Source: Chrysochromulina tobinii
Taxonomy: Eukaryota > Haptophyta > Prymnesiales > Chrysochromulinaceae
Direction of reading: 5' to 3'
NCBI GenBank assembly: GCA_001275005.1
Contig: JWZX01002985.1
Coordinates: 1-25,396 of the forward strand
Length of the DNA: 25,396 nucleotides
This document shows, piece by piece, positions 1 to 8,766 of the stretch. Under the pieces are notes generated by a model. That model saw only the letters and a program-made list of their open reading frames with translations. It was not told where the DNA came from and ran no database searches. Position 1 is the stretch's first letter; each line of letters begins with the position of its first letter. The translations under genes and the position numbers were made by a program.

Positions 1-572
1 GGCAGGAGAGAGAGAGAGAGCGCATGCAATGGAGCGCTCGGCTACGAGATCGGGCGAGAGGGCACCCGTGTAACCCCGCAGCTCTCGAGCCGCAACCGTG
101 GGTTGACTGGTGGCTTTCATCAGCTTCAACTCCCGTGTTGTTGAACACCGTACACGCTTAGTATGCCTGGGGGAGACCCCCTCGCCACGTGTGCGCTGCC
201 AGTGGGCGTTGTTTACTTACTTACTTACTTAACGACCGCGGGACACAGCGGAGCGACCCGGACACGACGGAGGCGCACACATCAGAAAGTGATATGCGTA
301 GCGCTCAGGAGATTGCATCCGACCTTGAGGACCCTCGCTTGTGCATCTCGACCCGACAGCGACACCCCAGGCAAACCCCACTGGCCGACGATGGAGCCCG
401 CTTCCACGTCAGCCGTCATGCACGATGTCCACGCCCGACCATCCCGCCTTGCGTAACGCCTTCTCTCCACGCCACACTCCTCGGTGGCGCTAGTATACGA
501 ATCCCGTCAGTCCCTTCGGCGCGCCGCGAGGGTACCGTGGGAGTCGTGGGGTGTCGAGGGGCACGCCGCCGC
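1..572. other. Intergenic stretch, no convincing gene
   Basis: A GA dinucleotide run lies at about 6-20, followed by unique sequence, one copy of a dispersed repeat (102-227) and further unique sequence. Short open frames here show no family resemblance and overlap the repeat. The right end is the 3' flank of the minus-strand gene ending at 573. No RNA gene was recognised. Confidence 0.6.
102..227 (+). repeat. Dispersed repeat, copy 1 (inverted partner at 20149-20296)
   Basis: This segment matches the reverse complement of 20149-20296. Shared blocks in order are a GACTG-type start, TGGCTTTCATCAG, a CCGTACACGCT block, GTATGCCTGGGGG, CGCTGCC, GGCG and a terminal TTTACTTACTTAC. The right-hand ~75 bp core is roughly four-fifths identical with one single-base indel, and the left part carries larger indels. 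In both copies CGCC (183-186 here) can pair with a downstream GGCG (205-208 here), and the bases just inside the stem differ but still pair (AC/GT here, GG/CC in copy 2). The element could be a short non-autonomous mobile element, a structured RNA or a shared regulatory block; the sequence does not decide. Confidence 0.7.
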
Positions 573-2774
573 TCAGTAGTGGCGGCGGCGGTACTCGTTG
601 AGCACAAGTTCCTTCACGAGCGTGCGTTGGGGGCGCACGTCCATACCCAAGCTGTTCGTCAGGGCGTCCAGCACCGCGCCAAAGGTGGTCTTGCCCGTGG
701 GCACGTCGACGTTCACAGCTTCCCTGTCGAGCATGTCCAGTAAGGTGCCGACCGCCTCCGCCAAGTAGCTCGCCGTGAGCACGGGCTCGTCGCGCCGCCG
801 CTTCTGCACGCGAGGCTTCTTCGTTGGCTTGGTGGCCGCGCCCTCCTCCGCCTGCGCCGCGGACTTATCGACGGCCGTCATCTTCGAGGGCGCCTTCTTC
901 GAGGGCGAAATCTCCTCCGCCTCGCTCTGCGACTCGACGGCCGCCGCCGCGCGAGTGGGCTGCTCCACCTCCGCTGCCACCGCCTCTGCCTCCTCGCTCG
1001 CTTCCGGGCGGAATCCGCGAACCCCCTCAGCCCACGGTACTGGCCCCCTCGGACCAGGGCTCGCTGGACCCGCCTGTTCTTGCTGCTTCGGGTCGGAGTC
1101 GTACTGCAGCGTACGCGGTGGCGGCATCGAGGCGGGCGTGCGCCCTGCGCCCGCGGCGGCCGCCTCCATCCGCATCGTCTGCAGCTGTTTGATCGCCTTG
1201 TCCTCCCAAATCGACTCCTTGATGCCGGGCTTGGGGTTGGACAGGTACCAGCGCTCGAAGTGCTTACCCGGCTTCTTGCTTTGCTTGCGCTGCCACCCCT
1301 CCCACGGAGAGCCCACTGCGGTCAGGTCGGACACCGCCACAGGCGGCGGCGTGCGTGACGGCAGCATCCCGACGCTCGCTGGACCCGAGGCGGCCTCTGG
1401 GGCCTCTGCCGTGGTTGCCTCCTCCGTGACCTCCTCCGTCGCCGCAGCCTCATCCTGCGCTGGTGCCGCGTCGAGCTCCGCAGTGTATCCCGTCGGCTGC
1501 GCTGCTGCCTCGGAGGCCTCGTGCTCTGCCGTCTCCGCAGCTGGTTCGACCTGCATCGTCGTTGTCTCTTGCTCCGTCGACGCCTCAACAAAGGCCTCCA
1601 CAGAGGGCTCGTGTGCCGCCTCGGCCATCGTCGCGTCGTCAGACGCGTCCGCTGCGCCTTCGGCCATTTCTGCCATTTCTGCCGTTTCCTCGGCCTCATC
1701 GAAGGTCCCAGGCTGCCCAGCCTCGTCCGTCGCCGCCTCGTCATCGACAGCCTCGTCGTTCACAGCCTCGTCGTGCACAGCCTCGTCGTCGGCAGCCTCG
1801 TTCGCCTCTGTGGCAACCCCCGCCGCAGGCTGTGGCGCGGGCGTCATCGCAGCATCGGCACCCTCAGCGCCATCCATCTCCATTGTCTCCATACCATTGG
1901 CCTCCTCAGCACCGTCGTCCTCCGCCGGCGCCTCGGGCTCGGGCTCGGCCTCGGCCGCTGCCTCGGGCGCCGCTTCGGGCGCCGCTTCGGTAGCCGCCTC
2001 GGGCGCCGCCTCGGCCACCGCCTCGGCTACCGCCTCTCCGCTCTCCGTCGAGGGCGAGGGCAGAGAGACCGCGCTCGAGACTGCGCTCATGCGCGGAGAG
2101 TCCGTCGCTGCAGAGGCGACACGCGCGACCGACGACGCAGCGGGGGCCTCGACCGTCAGACGTGTCGGCGGCGCGGGCGCCGGCGGACCAGCGTCGTCGT
2201 CGTCGTCGCTGCTCTCGGCCTGCTGCATGGCCTTAAGCTCTTTCCAGCTGAGCACGCGCACTCCGCTGGCCTCATTTGGGGCAGCCGCCGCCGTGGGCGT
2301 CGCCAAGCGCTCGACGACGATATCCTCGTCGTCTCCACCATCCTCGACCTCGACAGTCTCACCGGTGCCCACGACCTTCCAGATGCCCTGCTGTGCGGGC
2401 GCACGGCCGATCGCCGGCACCTCTTCCGACACTGCAAATGTGGCCTCAGCAGCTGCGAGCGCCTTCTCCATTGCATCGTCTTCGTCCTCCTCGGAGGCCG
2501 GTGGCTTGCGGGCTGCCTCGGTGGCAGCCACCGCAGCGTCGAGCGCGGCATCGTCGAACTCGCCGTCCTCCACGGCAGCAGTTTGGAGCTTGGCTGCTGT
2601 TGCTGCCATTGCCTCGGCAGCAGCGATTGCCGCGTCGATCGCGTCTTCGTCGTCTTCAGCATCATCGTTCGCGGTCTGCACGGGCGGAGGCGGTGTATTG
2701 ACCTGAGGCTCTTGCGACTGAGATGCGACAATTTGGTCGATGGCCGACCAGTCGAGGCCGTCCTCGTCGTCCAT
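573..2774 (-). CDS. Acidic Ala/Glu-rich protein with WW-like and DEK_C-like segments
   Basis: One uninterrupted 733-residue frame opens with ATG at 2774 in a good context (GAGCCATGG). The N-terminal two thirds is low complexity, rich in Ala, Glu and Asp, with an aspartate run near residues 190-195, repeated EAxPEAA units at about 247-282 and DEAVx repeats at 329-351. Residues 488-526 (PWEGW, then KHFERWYLSNP, then IWED) have the two-tryptophan spacing of a WW-like module. A basic KKPRVQKRRR-type stretch near 650 looks like a nuclear localisation signal. The last ~65 residues are a helical segment ending GMDVRPQRTLVKELVLNEYRR, which resembles the DEK C-terminal DNA-binding domain. A chromatin or transcription role is inferred, not shown. 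The domain calls are from memory of family patterns, and the protein could simply be an unrecognised low-complexity protein. Confidence 0.65.
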   Translation of the reverse strand: MDDEDGLDWSAIDQIVASQSQEPQVNTPPPPVQTANDDAEDDEDAIDAAIAAAEAMAATAAKLQTAAVEDGEFDDAALDAAVAATEAARKPPASEEDEDDAMEKALAAAEATFAVSEEVPAIGRAPAQQGIWKVVGTGETVEVEDGGDDEDIVVERLATPTAAAAPNEASGVRVLSWKELKAMQQAESSDDDDDAGPPAPAPPTRLTVEAPAASSVARVASAATDSPRMSAVSSAVSLPSPSTESGEAVAEAVAEAAPEAATEAAPEAAPEAAAEAEPEPEAPAEDDGAEEANGMETMEMDGAEGADAAMTPAPQPAAGVATEANEAADDEAVHDEAVNDEAVDDEAATDEAGQPGTFDEAEETAEMAEMAEGAADASDDATMAEAAHEPSVEAFVEASTEQETTTMQVEPAAETAEHEASEAAAQPTGYTAELDAAPAQDEAAATEEVTEEATTAEAPEAASGPASVGMLPSRTPPPVAVSDLTAVGSPWEGWQRKQSKKPGKHFERWYLSNPKPGIKESIWEDKAIKQLQTMRMEAAAAGAGRTPASMPPPRTLQYDSDPKQQEQAGPASPGPRGPVPWAEGVRGFRPEASEEAEAVAAEVEQPTRAAAAVESQSEAEEISPSKKAPSKMTAVDKSAAQAEEGAATKPTKKPRVQKRRRDEPVLTASYLAEAVGTLLDMLDREAVNVDVPTGKTTFGAVLDALTNSLGMDVRPQRTLVKELVLNEYRRRHY
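1722..1790 (-). repeat. Coding 15-bp tandem repeat (DEAVx units)
   Basis: About four and a half copies of a 15-bp unit encode DEAVH, DEAVN, DEAVD, DEAAT and a final DEA in the acidic protein. The phase is kept and third positions vary little, so this looks like a recent in-frame minisatellite expansion. Confidence 0.8.
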
Positions 2775-3111
2775 GGCTCAAAGCCTTCGCCGGTGGCTTT
2801 CGTCGCGCGCGCCAAAGCTGGCCAAAGGCGGCCGAAAGCGCCGCGACGGGTGCGGCTCAACACAACGCGCCGTTCGGACCCCCAAGCACGGGAGCCGCGA
2901 TCCCATGGACGGAGGCATGGCCGACACAGCCTGCTACACACAGGCCGTTCATCGGCAAAAGGTAGGGGGGAGGGACGTGGCTCGAGCTTCGACACTTCTT
3001 AGTTATTTCGACGATGCGGCTGGAGGACAGCTATGAATATATGTCCTATGAGTTAGACAGGTCGAGCTGTCGTGGTTTCGGCTTTTTAACAGCCGACGCG
3101 CTCATTATTGT
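2775..3111. other. Intergenic, 5' flank of acidic gene and 3' flank of helicase
   Basis: Both flanking genes are on the minus strand. A short hairpin (AGGACA pairing with TGTCCT) lies at 3024-3047. No other feature was recognised. Confidence 0.5.
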
Positions 3112-4410
3112 TTACTCGGGATCGGCCTCCCGCGCGTCCAGAAACTCAATCCCCAGCGCGTTGCCGATTCGGCCCAGCGCAAAGGCCTCCTTCTCGCCGC
3201 ACAGCACGGTGACGAGCCCGGGTTGCCCCATGCGGCCGCAGCGCCCGGCGGCGTGCAGGTAGTCCTCTGCCGAGTCGGGCACGCCGAGGAGGTACACGTG
3301 CGAGCAGTGTGCCACGTCCAACCCCCGTGCGCCGAGCGGAGTAGAGAGCAGCAGCCGCTTCCGACGCTCCTTGAGCTCACGCACGGCGGCAGCACGGGCG
3401 TTGAGGGGCTGGCCTTCGGCGAGGATGGCGGGCGGTGCCTCGTCGAGCACGCCCGCCAGCGCCTCGGCGATGCGCTCGAGCGGCAGCGTCGGCGGCGCGA
3501 AGACGATCGCCGCCTGCAGCGCGGGCGCATGCCGTCGCAACAGCACTCGCAGCGCGGCTAGCCGCTTCGAGGCCGCGCAGGGCGCCCAGCCGTGACGCAG
3601 CTGCGCGGGCACGGCCTCGAGTGGCTCTGCATGCACGAGGACCGGAATCTCGCGGCACCAGCGTTGCTGTACGACCTGCTTTCGAAAGACGTTGCGCTGC
3701 GGCAGGCTCGCGCTCACAAAGAGCGTCTGCCTCTCCGCGAGCGAGCCAAACGAGGCGGCGCGTGCGACGCGCGAATCGGCCGCGGCGGGAACGGCAGGCG
3801 CCGCGGCCGCTGCGCCGGCGCCCGCGCCCGCGGGGATCGCGAGCTTGCCGCCAAGCAAATTCTGCAGCATCACGGAGGTCGCCCCGTCGGAGAGGCACGC
3901 ATCGACCTCGTCGACCACGAGCAGCTTCAGCGTCTCGAGGCGCAGCAGCCGCGCCTGGATCACGGAGTCAACCTGCTGCACATTGCCTACCACCACCTGC
4001 GGCGGCTGCGCCACGAGCCACTTGCGCTGGCGCTTGGCGCCCGAGCCGTCAAGGAGTGCCATCACAAGAAGCCGGTCCGGACTCCCCGCGGCCAGCCGCC
4101 GCGCGACGATGGCCACCTGGCTGGCGAGCTCACGCGTGGGAAGGAGCACGAGCGCTTGGACCGATGACTGCGGCTTGAGCCCCGCGAGCAGCGGCAGCAT
4201 GTACGCAAGCGTCTTGCCGCTGCCCGTTTTGGCCTGGATGATGGCGTCGCGCCCTGAGAGCACCACATCGATCGCCTCGGCCTGCACCGGCGTGGGTGAC
4301 ACGTATCCTAGCGCTGCCGCGCGCTCGATGAGCCATGGCGGAAGCGCGCCGCCAAATGCATTGGGCGGCGATACCAGCAAAGCGAAGGAGAGGAGAGTGG
4401 TGATGTGCAT
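3112..4410 (-). CDS. DEAD-box-type RNA helicase, probably plastid targeted, with DEVD motif II
   Basis: The protein is 432 residues from the ATG at 4410, chosen because it gives a hydrophobic leader (MHITTLLSFALLVSPPNAFG) that looks like the signal peptide of a bipartite plastid presequence. In-frame ATGs at 4506 and 4494 are alternatives. Motifs in order are Q motif GYVSPTPVQ (36-44), Walker A AKTGSGKT (60-67), Ia PTRELA (91-96), motif II DEVD (167-170), motif III SAS (233-235), IV AIVFAPP (301-307), V STPLGARGLDV (356-366) and VI HAAGRCGRMG (386-395). Motifs II, III and VI depart from the usual DEAD, SAT and HRIGRTGR, but ATP-binding and arginine-finger positions are kept, so activity is plausible. 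An Ala/Gly/Pro insert at about 192-212 sits between motifs II and III. DEAD-box proteins remodel RNA and RNP; a plastid ribosome or RNA role is inferred. The start lies 157 bp from that of the divergent fibrillin-like gene. Confidence 0.88.
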   Translation of the reverse strand: MHITTLLSFALLVSPPNAFGGALPPWLIERAAALGYVSPTPVQAEAIDVVLSGRDAIIQAKTGSGKTLAYMLPLLAGLKPQSSVQALVLLPTRELASQVAIVARRLAAGSPDRLLVMALLDGSGAKRQRKWLVAQPPQVVVGNVQQVDSVIQARLLRLETLKLLVVDEVDACLSDGATSVMLQNLLGGKLAIPAGAGAGAAAAAPAVPAAADSRVARAASFGSLAERQTLFVSASLPQRNVFRKQVVQQRWCREIPVLVHAEPLEAVPAQLRHGWAPCAASKRLAALRVLLRRHAPALQAAIVFAPPTLPLERIAEALAGVLDEAPPAILAEGQPLNARAAAVRELKERRKRLLLSTPLGARGLDVAHCSHVYLLGVPDSAEDYLHAAGRCGRMGQPGLVTVLCGEKEAFALGRIGNALGIEFLDAREADPE

Positions 4411-4567
4411 AGACGCCTCGTCACAAGGCTCGTCAAGTCTCGTCAAGCGACGGTCGCTCGCGGGCCGCCGCGATCTCGCCTCGAATCTGTGCATGCCTGC
4501 ATTCATCCTGGAAATCGAGAAAAGCAGTCTCGTAACGTAACGAGATTGCACTCTCCTGAAAGTGGCG
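4411..4567. promoter_or_regulatory. Shared divergent promoter region
   Basis: Only 157 bp separates the helicase start (4410, minus) from the fibrillin-like start (4568, plus), so both promoters and 5' UTRs must fall here or overlap the genes. No TATA box was recognised. The inference rests on spacing alone. Confidence 0.45.
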
Positions 4568-5398
4568 ATGGCATCAACAATCCTACTCGTCGCCTTCCCT
4601 GCGCTTTATTTGCCTAACAATGCGCCGGCACGCGGTGCCGTACTTTACATGCAGGCCAGTGCCACTGTATTGCACTGTAAGACGTCCACCTGGGGCCAGT
4701 CCCCTCGCGAGGCGGCTGCGCTGGCCAGCATCACCAAGCTTGAGCAGGGATTCACATCCTCGGCAGACGAAATCAAATCGCAGTTGTACGGTATGTGGAA
4801 GCTTCTGATCGCCGACAAGGCCGACGATCTCATCACGCAAGGCATGACCGGCTACGGCGCGCCCTCGCACAACACAGTGCTCGCCCACTTCCAGCTTTTT
4901 GAGGCGACCCACCCGGAAGATGAGACGCGCCCGACCATGCAAACGGTGGAAGTGATTGAAAACAAGTGTGAGGGGCGTTCAGCCATTGCCGCGCTTAAGG
5001 GCAACTTTTACGTCGGCAAGCTGGCTGGAAGCGATGCAATTGGCGTCGTGGAGGATTATACCCGCATCGAGTACGCCGGGGACAGCCGGTACGACTCGAG
5101 TATCGAGCCCGAGCGCTGGAGCTGCGCCTTCATCAGCCCGACGATGCGCGTGTGCCGCCTCGAGGGCGGCAAGACACGCGTCTATGCCCGCGTCGACGCC
5201 AAGGAGGCGCAGATAGAGATCGGGCGGCTTCTCGCCCAAAAGGTGGAGGCGATCAAGGCGGACGAGGATGGCGAGCAGAAAGACGTCGAGGACGACCGCC
5301 CTCTGTGGCAGAAACGCCTCGACGAGGAGGACGGCCGCTCGCGCGGCAAGAAGGGCAACAGGTTCGACGGGCCGAGCATCACCTCTGACATTCCCTAA
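4568..5398 (+). CDS. PAP/fibrillin-like plastid protein
   Basis: The protein is 276 residues. The ATG at 4568 gives MASTILLVAFPALYLP, a short hydrophobic leader followed by an Ala/Arg/Ser-rich stretch, as expected for import into a secondary plastid. The body resembles the plastid-lipid-associated protein (fibrillin) fold: an opening QLYGMWKLLIA segment matching the family's LxGxWxL start, a central VEVIENKCEGRSAIAALKGN stretch, and a closing YDSSIEPERWSCAFISPTM-VCR strand where the family carries its last conserved motif. Fibrillins bind lipids at plastoglobules and thylakoids. The tail from about residue 225 is charged and probably disordered (DEDGEQKDVEDDRPLWQKR). The family assignment is moderate because no residue is strictly diagnostic; an unrelated lipocalin-like plastid protein is the main alternative. 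The gene is divergent from the helicase gene. Confidence 0.65.
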   Translation: MASTILLVAFPALYLPNNAPARGAVLYMQASATVLHCKTSTWGQSPREAAALASITKLEQGFTSSADEIKSQLYGMWKLLIADKADDLITQGMTGYGAPSHNTVLAHFQLFEATHPEDETRPTMQTVEVIENKCEGRSAIAALKGNFYVGKLAGSDAIGVVEDYTRIEYAGDSRYDSSIEPERWSCAFISPTMRVCRLEGGKTRVYARVDAKEAQIEIGRLLAQKVEAIKADEDGEQKDVEDDRPLWQKRLDEEDGRSRGKKGNRFDGPSITSDIP

Positions 5399-5646
5399 AA
5401 GTTGAACTCAATGGACTGGAGAGAGAGAGCGCTGTGAGAGGGCATATCATGCGTTACCACGTCCGCCTTCTTCGGCGCGTCCTTGAAAAGGCGCATCTTC
5501 ATTCACAACACACCACCTCGCGCATCTTCTGTGTGAGTCTCAAGACGTTTTAAAATCACATACGATGTTGACGCAGTGGCCGTCGTGATACATGATGATA
5601 TCAGAGTCTCTGAGACGCAGGGGACGCACCCTCGTCCCCTTGATTA

Positions 5647-7578
5647 ATGGCTTTACCGGAAATCATGTCCTCTCCCGACCTCACGCGCAAGGAAACCAGC
5701 GATGATATGGCCGTCTCGCCTGCTGGGGCGACCGCTCCTGACCATGATCAACCCAACTTCACACGTACGCTATCCAAGACTGCGTTGCCGCATCATGGCA
5801 CAACGGAATCGAACAACGACAAGAACTGCACGCCGACGACTGACGAGAAGCGGGCCACGCGCGAGATTCACATCGTCGCGCTGCGTGGCTGCGACCCGAA
5901 CACGACGCCGGAGCAGATTTGCAGAACCATGATAGGAAAGATCGACGCGCTGCCGCTGCTCTCGACGGGTCTGAGAACCTCGACGATGGATTCAACGTCT
6001 GCTGAGAGCATGAAGAGCACCGCGGAGGCTCTAGACAACCTTAAAGCACACATCGGCATCTTCATGAAACACGTGCTGGACAAGATGCTGCAGAAGGACG
6101 TGGAGGATTTGAAGATCCTCATGCCCTATGGCGCCTATCTGCTTGCGCAAGTCACTTCGCTCGCCGCCCGCGCCTGCGCCACAGGTCCCTCGCCGCCGCC
6201 GCCGTCAGCACCGCCATCGTCACCTCCGCCCCTGCCGACGCCACCCTTGCCACCTCCATCGCCGCCGCCCTCGCTGCCGGCACCCTCGTCGCCACCCAGT
6301 CCACCACCGCCTTCTCTGCCGCCTCCCTCGCCACTGCCGTCGCCGCCGCCCTCGCCACCGCCACCCTCGCCGCCGCCCTCCTCGCCGCCGTCCTCTCCGC
6401 CAACCACCACCTCCGCTCCCACCTTCACTCTCGCCGCCGCCGCCCACACCGCCTCCACCCTCGCCGCCGCCACCGTCGCCGCCGCCCAGTCCGCCACCGC
6501 CTTCTCCGCCGCCTCCCTCGCCACCGCTGTCGCCGCCACCCTCGCCGCCGCCCTCACCTCGCCGCCGCCACCTTGGCCGCCGCCTCCCTCGCCACCGCCG
6601 TCGCCGCCGCCACCCTCGCCACTTCCATCGCCGCTACCTCGGCCGCCGCCACCCTCACCACCGCCCTTGCCACCGCCTTCTCCGCCGCCTCCCTCGCCAC
6701 CGCCGTCGCCGCCACCCTCGCCGCCGCCCCCCTCGCCGCCGCCACCGCCGTCACCGCAACCGATGACAGCTTCGATCACGTGCGCAAGATCTGCTCTCTC
6801 TCGCTCCGGGGAATGTCATCTCCTTGAGAGCGGATGCATGGGATGTGCCTCCACGTGCACCGAGGCGGGGTTTTCGGTCTGGTGGGGAGCGGTCATCACC
6901 CAACAAATCTCGAGTATGCAGCCCGGGGCCGGAATGCAGGATGCATTAAACGCCACGATAGCAGGGATTGAAGCCCTCAGGACCTGCAAACTGCACAGCG
7001 CCAGCGCGGCGATGAGCGTCGTCGTGTTCACCCTTCGGCTCGACGGCGAGGTCTCCTCATTCACTTCGAGCGTGCAATCCCAGATTAAGAGCGCAGTCGC
7101 GGCCCGGGCGGGCGTCGACCCATCGGCGGTGGAGTTGACCATATCGGCGGGCAGCGTCATCGTCAGTGTGCGCATCCTAACGCCCACGGCGACGGCGGCC
7201 TCGGTGCAGTCGACGATGGCCAACGCGATGAGCAACCCGAGCAGCGCCACCGCCATGTTCGCGAACGTCACCGGCTTCTCGATCACCGTGCTCGCGGTCC
7301 TGACGACACCTACAATTGCCAACGTCGCACCGCCTCCACCGCCGCTGTTGGCAGTGGAGACGAGCTTCTCCCCCGGGACCATCATCGGGATCATCATCGG
7401 CGTCATCATCGCTCTTGTCCTCGCCCTGGTCTTCATGCGCCATCTCAACAAGAAGCGCCGCAAGAAGGCTGGCCTGCAAGTACCGAATGGCCAACCTTCT
7501 GGCCTGCAACTGCAAGTGCCGAAAGGCCGGGCGGCTCAACAGGGCGAGAACCGGCCCGCAGCTCCCCGCAGGGTGTGA
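5647..7578 (+). CDS. Single-pass membrane protein with long Ser/Pro-rich region
   Basis: The 643-residue frame starts at ATG 5647. Residues 1-178 form a soluble N-terminal region that I do not recognise. Residues ~179-372 are an SPPP/PPSPP tract like those of algal wall and pherophorin-type glycoproteins. Residues ~380-440 are Cys-containing (ECHLLESGCMGCASTCTEAG). Residues ~455-555 alternate strands and helices around DPSAVELTISAGSVIVSVRI, an SEA-like or ferredoxin-like extracellular module by pattern. A clear membrane span (577-597) is followed by NKKRRKK, giving a cytoplasmic basic tail. No signal peptide is visible, so the true 5' exon may be missing or the N-terminal part may belong to another gene. 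Within the proline tract, about 6434-6560 is read as Ala-rich in this frame but as SPPPP in the +1 frame, so the exact coding path here is doubtful. A surface or wall role is inferred. Confidence 0.6.
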   Translation: MALPEIMSSPDLTRKETSDDMAVSPAGATAPDHDQPNFTRTLSKTALPHHGTTESNNDKNCTPTTDEKRATREIHIVALRGCDPNTTPEQICRTMIGKIDALPLLSTGLRTSTMDSTSAESMKSTAEALDNLKAHIGIFMKHVLDKMLQKDVEDLKILMPYGAYLLAQVTSLAARACATGPSPPPPSAPPSSPPPLPTPPLPPPSPPPSLPAPSSPPSPPPPSLPPPSPLPSPPPSPPPPSPPPSSPPSSPPTTTSAPTFTLAAAAHTASTLAAATVAAAQSATAFSAASLATAVAATLAAALTSPPPPWPPPPSPPPSPPPPSPLPSPLPRPPPPSPPPLPPPSPPPPSPPPSPPPSPPPPSPPPPPSPQPMTASITCARSALSRSGECHLLESGCMGCASTCTEAGFSVWWGAVITQQISSMQPGAGMQDALNATIAGIEALRTCKLHSASAAMSVVVFTLRLDGEVSSFTSSVQSQIKSAVAARAGVDPSAVELTISAGSVIVSVRILTPTATAASVQSTMANAMSNPSSATAMFANVTGFSITVLAVLTTPTIANVAPPPPPLLAVETSFSPGTIIGIIIGVIIALVLALVFMRHLNKKRRKKAGLQVPNGQPSGLQLQVPKGRAAQQGENRPAAPRRV

Positions 7579-8766
7579 GCAAACGCCCCCCACCGCACAC
7601 GGTCCCCACCAGACCTGGAAGGGAGGGATGTGCTGGGAGCAGGGGAGCTCAGAAATTGGAGCGGCGGCCCACGCAGAGGGGATGATGGGGAGCGCTCTAC
7701 AGCACGAGCCGGCGGGATTGGACATGATACTGGACATGATCGTGAGGCTGAGGGTTCGGTCCGCTTGGAGCGAGCGGCTGTGTGTGGGAGGTGTGCATAA
7801 GGTGTGCACGGTGCGGGCGGCCCACGCAGAGGGGCCACATGGGGAGCGCTCTGCAGCACAAGCCGGCGGGATTCCGGGATAGGACATGATACTGGACATT
7901 ATGGTGAGGCTGAGGGTATGGACCGCTTGGCGCGAGCAACTGTGTGCGAGAGGTGCTCTGCGTGAGCAGCACCGTGGCGGAAGATGTGTCGCATCGCCCA
8001 TCACCATCGGTCGTGTCCCCGATCTTCAGCGGGGCAGTGCCCTCCCTGCCGACGCTGCCGGGAGTGATGCATGGCCGTGCATGCAATCTGTTGTGGACCC
8101 CCGCCGGGAGTGTTCTTGCATCTTGTTGGAAGGGCATGACGCATGTGGATAGGTGTTGGGGGGTTTGGGCCTCGTAGTAGGCATGGATGGATGGAAGAAT
8201 TAAGCACGGGATTTAAGGAAAAGGGCGTGCGAGCGTGGCGCGATAAATGTATGGCATCGGATATGGATGGCTTTCCGCTTTGTGTGGGGGTCGGTTGTCC
8301 TTATGTGCGTCTCCCCGTGACCCGATTCAGATTTTCTGTATACTTTTTGGATTGAACTTCTTCAGGAACTTCGTGGCAGGTTCGCACACCCCGTCGCCTC
8401 CCGCCCACTAGAGCACCCTGTGACGTACGTCAACTTTGTCTTTGAGTTCAAACGTTAATTGAAGTGTTCATGGAAGTGTTACATGTTAGATGTTGTCCTT
8501 TATTAATGTTGCATGTTGGTTGCTAGTTGGTTGCTCGGCTCTAACGCCCGCACCCGCGCCGAGGAGGTGGAGAAAGCCTTTTTGATCGCGGGGGCGGGGG
8601 CCCCGGTCCATTAGGGGGTCCCGAATGGACCAAAAGGGACCGTATTGGGAATGTTTCGCGAACAACGTATGATCAATAGAGTATAGAGCGGAGGTCAGAG
8701 GAGCTTAGACGTCCCGTCCTTACCGGAGATAGCGCTGAAAGTGTGAGCTTTTCGTTTAGCTAGGGG
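7579..8766. other. Gene-poor stretch with tandem duplication and hairpin
   Basis: The stretch holds the 153-bp tandem duplication described separately, a variable middle part and a less GC-rich part from about 8320. An 8-bp hairpin with an 11-nt loop (GGTCCATT pairing with AATGGACC) lies at 8607-8633. Open frames here are short and follow the duplication, so I do not call a gene. The left part may be 3' UTR of the membrane protein gene. Confidence 0.55.
7664..7970. repeat. Two-copy tandem duplication, ~153-bp period
   Basis: Copy 1 starts GCGGCCCACGCAGAGGGG at 7664 and copy 2 repeats it at 7817. Both continue through GGGGAGCGCTCT, GACATGATACTGGACAT and GTGAGGCTGAGGGT blocks. The copies differ by scattered substitutions and small indels, so the duplication is not recent. 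All forward frames carry the repeat, without a conserved start. Confidence 0.85.

Noticed and set aside
163-456. Short open frame whose start resembles part of one opposite 20149-20296
   Set aside because: The similarity comes from the dispersed repeat; the single-base indel changes frame within the core and the downstream parts are unrelated.
775-2706. Long plus-strand open frame (643 codons) opposite the acidic gene, and another at 1521-3002
   Set aside because: The products are Ser/Ala or Arg/Leu/Cys-rich low-complexity sequence as expected from reading Ala/Glu codons backwards in GC-rich DNA; no domain is visible, and the minus frame has a good start and domain-like segments.
6135-6779. 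Minus-strand Gly-rich open frame opposite the SPPP tract
   Set aside because: It is the antisense of CCG-rich proline codons, with no domain and no independent support.
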